The translations under genes and the position numbers were made by a program. DNA of 64,000 nt from Mantamonas sphyraenae (lineage: Eukaryota; CRuMs; Mantamonadidae), in assembly GCA_026936335.1 (NCBI GenBank), contig JAPMXV010000035.1:124001-188000 (forward strand). Reading direction: 5' to 3'. The first letter of the stretch is position 1. Each line of letters opens with the position of its first letter. Below the pieces are notes generated by a model. That model saw nothing but the letters and a program-made list of their open reading frames with translations. It had not been told where the DNA came from and made no database searches. Below, in pieces: positions 42,917-51,772 of this stretch.

Positions 42917-45172
42917 ATGTCTGCATCGTGGTTTGGCAATGTGGACGTGGGTGCAAACCCACAACAGGAGGCATACGAAGCGCCTCAGGAGACGATGTAT
43001 CTGAAGACGGTGTCGCAGGAGGAGCGTCAGGCCAAGGCACAGCGTTCGCAGGGCAAGCGGTATGACCCGATGGACCTGAGTGACATCGAGGGTGCTCGGC
43101 CTCAATCCAACATCCGCGAGCACACGCGGGTGCCGGAGGAGTTGACCAAGCCCATTGAAGGGGCGCAACCAAAGAAGTTTACGGTGCGTCGCGACACTAA
43201 AAACCAGAGCTCAGGGGTCAGCATGTCCCTGCGCACCGACGACATCGACGGCGCCAAACCGCGCAGTGACAATCGCATCCACACACGCCGTGTGGTGAAT
43301 CCGCTGGAGCCCGAGTATCCGCTGCCACAGGTGGAAACGCGGCCGCCCACACCGCCCAGCAAACCAGCACGCGACATCCTCAGTGTGGACGACATCGACG
43401 GCGCAAAGCCCTACGACCGCATCAGCACACTCAGCACACGCGATCCGTTGGACTACAGCGACGTGGAGGGATCGTCCAGCGACTGGAAAGCCAAGCGACG
43501 ACAGTGAGTTCTGAAGGGGTGGGGTGGGGGGGGTCCAGGTGATTGGTTCACAAAACAGCCGCGTGGAAGGGACACACACGCTGACACACAACCGCGCATC
43601 GCGGACATGGGTTGCAGAATGGTGTTGGCTGGTGCAGGGCGCCCTGTGGACGACGACGGCAAAGTGATTGAAGAGTAAGTAGGCCCAAAAGGTGGCGGAG
43701 GCCACGAACGTAACGGCCACTTGGGTCACAAAACAGCGGCGCAGCTCCCATCCCAGTGTGGTGGCCATGAAATGGCATGGGGAGGGTGTGTGGTGGCAGT
43801 GTGCATGTGTGTGTGTGTGGATGGTGGAGAGTGGGGCCATGCATGTGGTGCACAGGGTCTGACAAAACACCGTCGACGGTGCTTCACCCACAGTGGACCG
43901 CGAGACTACATGAATGTGAAGGACATCAACGGGGCAGGGATCTTCCAGACATCGCGTGTATCGAATCCGCTGGATCCGCGGTACGTGTATGACATTCCGG
44001 AAGGGTTTGAGGGAGATCCGAAGGAGCTTGCGTACGGGGAACTGGAGGGCAGTGCACCGCGAAAGCGCAAGGTGAGCGAGAACCGTCCAGACTTCATTTT
44101 GGACGTGCGGGACATCAGCAAGTTCCGTGAGGAGCAACTGCAGTACAAGTTGAAGCAGCGGGAGTCGAACAAGGTGTCGGACATTGCTGGGGCACAGCCA
44201 AAGTCGTGGACAAAGAAGTACCGCGGGGACAACCCGCTGGAGCCCAACTACACGCTGCTGGATGGCACCAAGGTCATGCCTGAGGAGGAGCAGAGGCAGA
44301 GGTACGAAGGACCCAGCGCCAAGGAGACATACAAACGAAGTGGAAAGCGCAAAAGCAAGCTCAACAAGACCCTGGCCGAATTGCGTGAGGAACGTGCGGC
44401 AAAGACGGAATCCAGCGAGAGTGGAGACGGACAAGGAAGCAGCAGCAGCAGCAGCAGCAGCAGCAATGATGATGGTGGTGATGGTAGTGTTGCTGGTGGT
44501 GGTGGTGGTGAGGAGACGACAACCAGTGCAAGTGGAAGCAGTAGGGTGCGTGTGACCCTGGGCAGTGAAGGAGTGCAGAGTCTGCTTGGGGGTGGTGGTG
44601 GAGGAGGAGGAGGGGGCCAGGACGGCCAGGAGAGTGGGGCACACACGTATGTGCCGACACACAAGCTGAGGAAGCAGGAGACGTATGCGTCGACGGTGGA
44701 CATTGGCAGCCTGGGTGCAGAGGGCGATGGGTTGGAGATGATTGGGGGCAAGAAGCGCATCGAGGTGGACGAGGGACCGCTGGACAGGACGGACGAACGA
44801 CGCATCAAACCCAGCCGCTGGACGGGCACGGAACGCATGGTGAAGAAGAAGAGCCAGGCGGAGGTGGAACGGGAACAGGACATTGGGTATGCGACCATGA
44901 CGCAAACGGTCAAGGCAGGACGCCGTGCGGGCCAGACACGCCAGCGTCCTGACTCGGCACTTTCTGCGTTTAGCGCCAGCATGGGCGCAGGCATGGGTGC
45001 AGGAGGACGGCTCAGTCGCAACAGTTTGGGAGGACGAGGAGGAGGTGGAGGAGGCAGTCGCAAGGGTGCCACCATTTCCTCGTCACGTCCACGCATGTCC
45101 TACGAGCAGCGCAAACGCCAACAGGAACGGAAGCAAGACATCCAGAGCGTCATGGCACTGCCAGATTTCTGA
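42917..45172 (+). CDS. DIxGAxP-repeat protein, probable flagellar component
   Basis: Three exons, 42917-43503, 43618-43674 and 43894-45172, encode 640 residues; the middle exon is only 57 nt. The protein is built on a short repeat centred on D-I/V-x-G-A-x-P: LSDIEGARPQ, PIEGAQPKK, TDDIDGAKPRS, VDDIDGAKPYD, VKDINGAGIF, VSDIAGAQPKSW. Each copy is often followed by a basic stretch and NPLxPxY (NPLEPEYPLP, NPLDPRYVYD, NPLEPNYTLL). The C-terminal half has Ser and Gly runs and basic patches. Repeats of this type occur in conserved proteins of ciliated eukaryotes; I take a microtubule-associated or axonemal role as likely but not proven. The last Gly runs are encoded by GGT/GGA repeats. Confidence 0.82.
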
Positions 45173-45229
45173 TGTGGAGGGATGATGTGAGCATGGTAAG
45201 TGGGAACACACACAAGACAATGGATTTGT

Positions 45230-46324
45230 TCAGGATTTACTTTTGCGGTTCAGCATGGCAAGGAGATCAGACATAGCCGGCACAGCCCCTTTCTGCTGCT
45301 GGTTGCCTTCACTGTCTTGCGTGTCTGTGGCGGCGGTGCTGGAGGATTCATCGATGGAGGCAGGTGTATCGTGTGTGGTGGTGGTGGTGGTGGTGGTGGT
45401 GGTGGACGGGAATTGGTTCCAGCCGTCGGACAGAATCACCTCTGCGTCATCACCACCACTACCACTGCCACTGCTGCTGCTGCTGCTGCTGGACGAGACA
45501 TTCGTTGTGCTTGTCTCCTCTGCATTGCCATGTGCTTCGTCGTCTGGTTCCACGCGGGCTCGCTTGGCGACGGGCAGAAAGGTGTCGTTGAACGCGTCGT
45601 ACAATCGCTTGGCCTTGGTGGGACCGAACCCAGGCACCATGGCAAACTGTTCTGCGCTGCCTTCTATCACGTTGCGCAGCGTGCCAAACTGGTTGAGCAG
45701 CATTTTGGCGTCGCTTTTGTTCACGGAGCGGACGCTTGTCAGGAACTCGGTGGCGACCGTCAACGGGTCCCTCTCCTTGACGCCTTGGATTCCGTTTGCC
45801 TCTTTGTTGGCATACACCTTGAATGTCTCCAGGTATCGTCCTGCCTCCTGGTTGCTCCAACACAGAATAATGGTCCATTCTTGCATGAGAAGCGTTTTCT
45901 GTAGCGTGGGCAGCACTTTGCCCGGATCCGGCTGCCTCGAGCAGCAGCATGTGTCAGCGACCAACGACCCACTCACGGCAAGAAAGAGGAAAGGGAAAAC
46001 ATGACACTCTTCACACACACACACACGTACCACGTCCACCATGGCAAGCACCACGCGAAGCGGAAAGTCACTCTTGCGGACCTCTCTCATGCGCATCTCC
46101 AGGTACTCGGGATGGAGATTGTGGAAGCGAAGGCTAAGAAAGAGGGCACACACGTCCTCTCCCATCACATAGTCCGGTGTCACTGCCTCAAACTCCCACG
46201 CCACGTTCTTGATCATGTTCAACACCGGGTTCCCCTGTTGCCTCTTGCTCACCAGGATGCTCTTGCTGCTGAACATCTTGTTGCCTATGGTCGTTGCCAC
46301 GCGTTTACGTTCTTCCTCACTCAT
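45230..46324 (-). CDS. ERCC1: ERCC1, DNA repair endonuclease subunit
   Basis: ERCC1 is the non-catalytic partner of XPF. The pair cuts 5' to lesions in nucleotide excision repair and crosslink repair in the nucleus. The exons are 46031-46324 and 45230-45931, giving 331 residues. The central domain shows SILVSKRQQGNPVLNMIKNV, PDYVMGEDVCALFLSLRFHN and TIILCWSNQEAGRYLETFKV. The tandem helix-hairpin-helix follows with SVRSVNKSDAKMLLNQFGT and AMVPGFGPTKAKRLYDAF. The C-terminal ~100 residues are an unusual Ser/Thr/acidic extension past the HhH region, with a run of Thr. The ATG at 46324 was chosen. The frame stays open upstream through a long Ser run, so a longer N-terminus is possible. It converges on the previous gene with 57 bp between stops. 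Confidence 0.94.
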   Translation of the reverse strand: MSEEERKRVATTIGNKMFSSKSILVSKRQQGNPVLNMIKNVAWEFEAVTPDYVMGEDVCALFLSLRFHNLHPEYLEMRMREVRKSDFPLRVVLAMVDVVRVCVCEECHVFPFLFLAVSGSLVADTCCCSRQPDPGKVLPTLQKTLLMQEWTIILCWSNQEAGRYLETFKVYANKEANGIQGVKERDPLTVATEFLTSVRSVNKSDAKMLLNQFGTLRNVIEGSAEQFAMVPGFGPTKAKRLYDAFNDTFLPVAKRARVEPDDEAHGNAEETSTTNVSSSSSSSSSGSGSGGDDAEVILSDGWNQFPSTTTTTTTTTTHDTPASIDESSSTAATDTQDSEGNQQQKGAVPAMSDLLAMLNRKSKS

Positions 46325-46562
46325 GGTCGTCGAGGAGGACGAGGATGACGACGACGACGACGACGACGACGACGAGCTGCTGCTCGAGGCATTGTTCCCC
46401 TTGGAACTGCCCGTGTCGGATGTACGTGTCAGTTGGAAGAGGGAGTGTGTGCAACGATGAAAGGAGCATGCATCGACGATAAAGACACTCACAAGGAGAA
46501 CATTGCGCTGGCAGGCTGAGCGCATCGCCGGCCAATTCAACCTCAAACCGACCGACAACGAG

Positions 46563-49231
46563 ATGGGCCGCACAACGACACGACGCCGCAAGCGACTCTC
46601 GGTGGGCTTCTCGCTGAAGAGCGCACAGCAGATGCAAGAAATGGATGCAGGGGAGGGCATGATGTCGCCTGTGCAGAGTAAAACGAACGACGACCAGGCG
46701 GAGCGAGCACGCAACCGAGCCTCGCTGCTGGCAGAATCGCGACGCAACTCGCTCATCCAATCACCACAGCCAAAGTCTCAAGGCAAGGCAGCAGGTGGGA
46801 AAGAGCAGGAGCACGGGGATCCTATGTCGCCCGAGGGAGCACATAGCACGACGGCGGCCAACACGGCGCTGTTGTCTCCGTTTGCCAGCACCAAGAAGCG
46901 CAAGCAGAAAAAGCGCAGCCGGCTGAGTCTGGGAGGCGCCCTGTCGCTCAACAGCCAGATGCACGATGGAGAGACACGTGAGCGCCAGGCAATGACCAAC
47001 GAACAGCTCACAGAGCTGTACAGCAACTGCCTGAAGCTCAGCACGCAAAACGTGGGTGACCGTTTCGAGCGATTTGAACTTTTTGGCGCGCGCGCAGTTC
47101 CTGACGTCTGACACACACGTGCACACACACACACAAAACACACTCACGAACACACGCATACGCATGTTTACAGAAAATCAACCAGAAGAATGCATTTTCC
47201 CTGAACCTGATTGAGCACATGGACGACGTGCTGGCGGCGGAGAACAAGGACAAGGAGATGACCAACTTCCAGATGGCCAGCTGCACGCTGGACGCAAGTG
47301 TGAAAATCTACGCATACCGTGTAGACTCTGTGCACAGTGAGGCATACAAGGTGCTGGGAGGATTGACGCGTGCTGGGCGTTCGTCGCGCAAGCAGGAGGA
47401 TGAGGACGAGGAGGATGAGGAGCGCAAGGCGCAGCGCATCAAAAAGGCCAGCAGCAAGCACATCAACACGCTGGAAAGCAACATCGAGTCGCTGAACGTG
47501 AACAAGTTTGACGTGGAGTTTGCGGTCGATCCGCTGTTCCAGAAGACGAGTGCTGCGTTTGACGAAGGCGGAGCCAAGGGATTGCTGCTCAACCATCTCA
47601 GCCTCAGCAACCGGGGCGAGCTGATCTTTGATTCGAGCGACGAAGTGCCCACAACAACGGGCAACAACACCACCATCACGAGCGAGGGTGACGAGAAGGA
47701 GGGCGAAACAACGACGACGACGACGGACAATCAGGAGGAGCCGAAGCAAGGGGAGGAGGAGATGGAGACCACACCCGCCACCACCGCCACCACCACCACC
47801 AAGGTGACCAAGGCGTCGGCAGTGGATAGTGTGGCACGCTGGGTGCGTGTCAACATCCAGGATCGTGTGCGTGAGAAGCAGCTGTGTCCTGCGTTCACCG
47901 AGCTGCGGGGCCACTGGCAAAACACACTGGCACGCAGCGACAAGCTGCTGGAGGACGAACAACAGCGTGCGGTGGACGAAGTGCCCGCAGCGTCGATTTG
48001 GACAGACCACGACGACGATGACGAGGGCGATGGCATGGATGGTAGCGACGACGAAGGTGCGGACGACAACCTGGCTGCGTTTGAGGAGCACTTTATGATG
48101 CAGGAGCTGGCGGGCGAGCTGGAGGGTGACGAGGCCAGCGACGAGGCTGTGGCAGCGGCTGCAGCCGCGGCGGCGGCGCGTAAGAGCAAGGGGGGCAAGA
48201 GGCAGGGGCAGGCCCAGCAGCTGAACGACAATCTGGACACCGTGTTGGCGTTGGCCAGCGAACGTGCAGGCGACAACGAGTTTGGCTACTTTGACGAGGC
48301 CACCATCGACAATTGGGCGGGTCCCAGCCATTGGAAGGCGTCCAAGTCGTCGCGTGCACGGGCTGCGGCCAAGAAGGCAGGCGCCGGCAGCAAGAGTGGC
48401 AACGGCGAGGGCAGCAGCAGCGGCGGCGCACGAAAGGCAGGCGGCGCACGAAAGGGCGGACGCAAGGCCAAGCTTGCCATCGACTTTCTGGACGAGTCGT
48501 TGGGCGAGGTGGACGTGAAGAAGGCGCTGGCGATGGGCAAGGGCAAGTACACTCAGTCGGAGAATGCGATCAAGAACGCCACCGAAGCAGCGACGACGCT
48601 GCCGCATGACATGCACATCAACGCACAGGTGCTGTCGCGTCTGTTTACCAAGCCCGACTGGACTCTGATGGCAGGCGGCAAGCGTGGTGGCGTCGGCGGC
48701 GCAGTGGACGAGGACGGCGACACGCGCATGGAGATGTACGACGGAGGTGACGACGGCGACGATCTGGCTCTGGGTGGCTACCACGATGACGACGACGACG
48801 ACGACGACGACGTGGGTGCAGGCGGATGGCAGCAGGACGAGGCAATGGGTGGACCTGGCCGCGGGCTCATTGCTGCGCCGCGCAGGGTGAACAAGATCAA
48901 CATTGGGTACGCCAAGAAGGCCAAGCGAGTGGACGTCAAGTCGTTGAAGGCCAGTCTGTGGGGTGCGGTGACGGACGACGCGGTGGTGCCGCGGCTCGAG
49001 CAGACGACGGCAAAGTTGAGTCAAGAGTTGCGTGAGGAAACACACGCGCAGGAGGGCAAGTCATTCCAGGAAGTGATGGGTGCCCTGCCACAGGTCATGC
49101 TGAAAAAGCAGGAACTCTCCTCCGTCTCGGTTCCCTACTGCTTCATCTGCCTTCTGCACCTTGCCAACGAGGAGGGCCTGGAGATCAAGGGCAAAGCTTC
49201 GCTGGACGACCTGGCCATCGTGGCGCCGTGA
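46563..49231 (+). CDS. NCAPH: Condensin complex subunit 2 (CAP-H, kleisin)
   Basis: CAP-H is the kleisin that closes the SMC2-SMC4 ring of condensin I during mitotic chromosome compaction. The exons are 46563-47051 and 47174-49231, giving 848 residues. The N-terminus begins with a basic patch (TTRRRKRLSVGF). The conserved N-terminal block follows across the splice junction (KLSTQNKINQKNAFSLNLIE, then KDKEMTNFQMASCTLDASVK, RVDSVHSEAYKVLGGL). Acidic inserts separate the HEAT-binding segments. The C-terminal winged-helix region has KRVDVKSLKASLWGAV, then EVMGALPQVMLKK and VPYCFICLLHLANEEGLEI. The inserts include poly-Ala, Lys/Gly and Asp runs larger than in animal CAP-H. The ATG at 46563 was chosen; an upstream frame to 46503 lacks an ATG. 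Confidence 0.95.
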
Positions 49232-49374
49232 GGGCGACCATGACTTGAGGCCATCTGCAATTGCAATTGTTTAGCATTGCTTGGTGTGTGGGAAGCGCTG
49301 GCATGGGCAGCTGCCCAGACGCCGAGGCGAGCAGGGCACGAAAAATGGAGAAAACTTTCATTGAGTGAAGACCT

Positions 49375-50556
49375 TTAGCGGCACAGGTTGAAGCAGCACC
49401 ACCAAGTGCAGCAGGTGTCAGAGTCCTTGAGGTTCTGCACGTGCATAAACTTGGCCACAAACTCCTCCTGGGACATCTTGGTGGAATCGACGTCGGAATC
49501 GGCGAGCGGGTGGTCGTTGGGCTGGTTTGCGTTTCGAGAGCCACCGCTGCTGCTCTTGGCTCCACAGTCGTACTTGCAGCTTGCGAAGCGGTTGCGTGCA
49601 TCGTTGTACAGCTGCTGGTAGTTGGGGTCATCCGGGTTCATGTTGTACTGGTGCACCAGGGTGGCCAGCACGTGTGCAGGCGGGCAATCCGTGTAGTCGT
49701 CCAGCTCGTTGGCCAGCTGACGGCATGCGGCACCAGGCAGGTGCTTCTCCTTCTCCTCCTCCTCGTCAGAGTCGTTCACCACGTTGCTGTTCTCCATGGT
49801 CTGCTCGTCCTCCAGGTCGTCTTCCAGGTTCTCGTCCAGCTCGTCTTCCACGTCGTCGTCCAGGGCAGAGTCGGAATCCTCAGCTCCCTCCACGTCCGCA
49901 TCGTCCGAGCTGTCCTCCTCCTCAACCTCACTGTTCCATGCCGCGTTTGTGACACCAGCCAGGGTTCGATTCGCCCAAAATGGGTGGTTTTTTTTTTTCC
50001 ACCGTCCCCAATCCTGCGTCAGTGTTTGTCCCTTGCCTGTGCCTCTCCTCGCCCCTCTCGACACACAACACCGTCCCTATTGTCATTGCGTGCAACTGTA
50101 GTCTGCAGGAGGCATGTTTGCATGCGCACATGCGTTCCCTACACCCGTCCAGCGGCCTCGGAAGGGGCGCTGGAGCGGCTGCGCTTCGCCAAAAACTTTT
50201 TCAAGCTCGAGCGGGAGGTGTCGCGTCCGTCTGTGTGCTGCTGTCGCACGTGTCATGATCCACACTTACCTGTTGTCAGAGTCCTCCTCGTTGTCCTGCT
50301 GCTGCTCAGCAGCGCTCAACTCGGCGTCCTCCTCGTTGGCGAGGCGTTCCTCCTCGTCGTCCTCGGCGCCCTCTTCCACCTCGTTCTCGCCCTCCTGCTC
50401 CTCCTCAGACTCGCCAGCCGATTCCACGGCGGAGCCCTCCTCCTTGACAGCATCCTTCTCGACAGTCTGTTCGGCCTGGGCCTGCTGTTCCTCAGCAGCC
50501 ATGGCAAACGCAGCGCTCAGCAGCAGTGCAATCAGAAGCAGCGAAAGCTTGGACAT
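49375..50556 (-). CDS. Secreted or ER acidic protein with Cys-rich end
   Basis: I do not recognise this family. The exons are 50270-50556 and 49375-49930, giving 280 residues. A clean signal peptide (LSLLLIALLLSAAFAMA) is followed by about 120 residues dominated by Glu, Asp, Gln and Ser. A small helical domain with four Cys comes next (GAACRQLANELDDYTDCPPA, RNRFASCKYDCGAK). The protein ends in a dense cluster, DTCCTWWCCFNLCR. There is no membrane anchor and no KDEL-type tail. The acidic part suggests calcium binding or a spacer. The final Cys/Trp cluster could be lipidated or disulfide-bonded. The thioredoxin-like gene starts 199 bp upstream on the other strand across a GT repeat, so both secretory genes may share a promoter region. 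Confidence 0.75.
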
Positions 50557-50608
50557 TTCTGTGCGAGCGTGTGTGCGTCAGCTACTGACTCCAACCACCG
50601 TGCGTGTA

Positions 50609-50612
<4 letters not shown>

Positions 50613-50647
<35 letters not shown>
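50613..50647. repeat. GT microsatellite between divergent secretory genes
   Basis: About 17 GT units lie in the 199 bp between the start codons of the acidic secreted protein and DsbA-like copy 1. Similar GT/CA runs occupy other divergent promoter gaps here, for example near 2625-2642 and 36845-36869. Confidence 0.9.
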
Positions 50648-50652
<5 letters not shown>

Positions 50653-50755
50653 GTGGACGAGAGTGCTGCGTGCTGCTGTGGAGGAAGCGTACTGTGTTTG
50701 GTTTGCCAGCGAGCGCGCTGCGTCGTGTCCACCAAACATTTCTGAACTCCCGCTC

Positions 50756-51529
50756 ATGGCTTGCTCTCGTGCGATCGTCCTGTTGGTTGGGATTGTGACG
50801 CTGGCGAGTGTTGTGGCAGCGATGCCGGTGCCGCACGCAACACACCCGGCGGTGATGGACAACGTTGGGATTCCGGCCGGGTATGACCCACCCCTGCAGA
50901 ACCGCTACCCGGGCTACTCCATCGGGTCGGACAAAGCAACTGTGGTGCAAGTGAGCGCATTCTGGGATTTCCAATGTCCCGACTGTCTGGCGGCGTACCC
51001 GCACGTGAAGAAGATGCTGGCCCACTTTGGCGTGGACGCCGGTGCCACAAACGCTCCGTTTCGCTTCACCGTCCACCCGGTGCCCCTTCCGTACCACCGC
51101 AACGCCTTTATTGCCGCCTCCACCGTCTACACGTATGCCAAGATGCAGGCAGCCAACGCCGGGGCGGACATGAACGCGGCCGCCTTTGAGATGATTGACA
51201 AGCTGTTCATGGAGCAGCCCAACTTCTACAATGGTCCCTCTGCCAACAAGACGGATCCGGAGATGGAAGACCTGTTTGCACAGTATGCCAGTGACCTGGG
51301 AATCAGCGACACGACTGCCTTTAAGCAACAATTGACCAGTTCCGAGACGTGGTACAAGGTTGTGTACGATTTCAAGTTTGGCACAGGTGCCCGCGGCGTG
51401 TTTGGCACTCCCTTCTTCCACGTCAACGGTGTGGTCGTGGATGCTGACAGCACATGGACCAGCCAGCAGTGGATCAACTTTCTCGACAAGGTCATCAACG
51501 GCACGGACGTCACGCACGTGCGTACGTAA
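50756..51529 (+). CDS. DsbA-like thioredoxin-fold secreted protein, copy 1
   Basis: This is a single-exon gene of 257 residues with a signal peptide (AIVLLVGIVTLASVVAAM). The thioredoxin fold carries the active-site pair CPDC in VSAFWDFQCPDCLAAYP. A helical insertion follows, as in DsbA/DSBA-like oxidoreductases, and the cis-Pro region is FGTPFFHVNGVVVDADSTW. The family includes disulfide oxidases and isomerases as well as non-redox members. The intact CxxC supports thiol-disulfide activity in the secretory pathway. A closely similar gene lies at 57091-57762 on the same strand (shared FQCPxC, LPxHR, QFYN/NFYN and DADSTWT elements). Only the large minus-strand nuclease-like gene sits between them. 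Confidence 0.87.
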   Translation: MACSRAIVLLVGIVTLASVVAAMPVPHATHPAVMDNVGIPAGYDPPLQNRYPGYSIGSDKATVVQVSAFWDFQCPDCLAAYPHVKKMLAHFGVDAGATNAPFRFTVHPVPLPYHRNAFIAASTVYTYAKMQAANAGADMNAAAFEMIDKLFMEQPNFYNGPSANKTDPEMEDLFAQYASDLGISDTTAFKQQLTSSETWYKVVYDFKFGTGARGVFGTPFFHVNGVVVDADSTWTSQQWINFLDKVINGTDVTHVRT

Positions 51530-51722
51530 ATGAAAACATGTGCATTGATTGTGTTGAGGTGGATGCACTGTGGTTCCCTTGCGTTGGAATGGGATGTGGC
51601 ATTGCTCGGAGAATTTGCGTGCACGCAGCCGGAGCCAACAACACTGTATTGCTGAGCGCAGCGTGCTGTGCACACTTCCCACAAAAAATCTCTCTCCCCT
51701 GGAAACGTGTTCACTACGGCCG

Positions 51723-51750
51723 CGTCGGCGCTACGCCGGTCCTAGATAAG
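51723..51750. other. GC-rich hairpin 3' of the double-nuclease gene
   Basis: About 25 bp after the stop of the 51773-56876 gene lies an inverted repeat: CGGCG, loop CTA, CGCCG, followed by GTCCTAG and then AT-richer sequence. Small GC-rich hairpins near CTAG-like ends occur at the termini of several single-strand-type transposable elements, and downstream guide-RNA structures occur with TnpB and Fanzor genes. No terminal inverted repeat or target-site duplication was found to match it at the other side of the gene. It may instead be a transcription or RNA-processing structure. Confidence 0.4.
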
Positions 51751-51772
51751 TACCAGTCGTTGTCGTTGATGG

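Noticed and set aside
47168-49045. A 625-codon minus-strand open frame
   Set aside because: It is the shadow of the low-complexity CAP-H coding sequence on the plus strand; no family sequence or splice logic supports it.
49955-49990. GGGTTCGATTC, like the T-loop / B box of a tRNA
   Set aside because: The flanking bases do not form the T-arm stem, no A box lies at the right distance, and the motif falls inside the intron of the secreted acidic gene.
51720-51760. Helitron 3' end (hairpin plus CTAG)
   Set aside because: The base after CTAG is A rather than the T expected at an AT insertion site, and no Rep/helicase gene or TC start was found.
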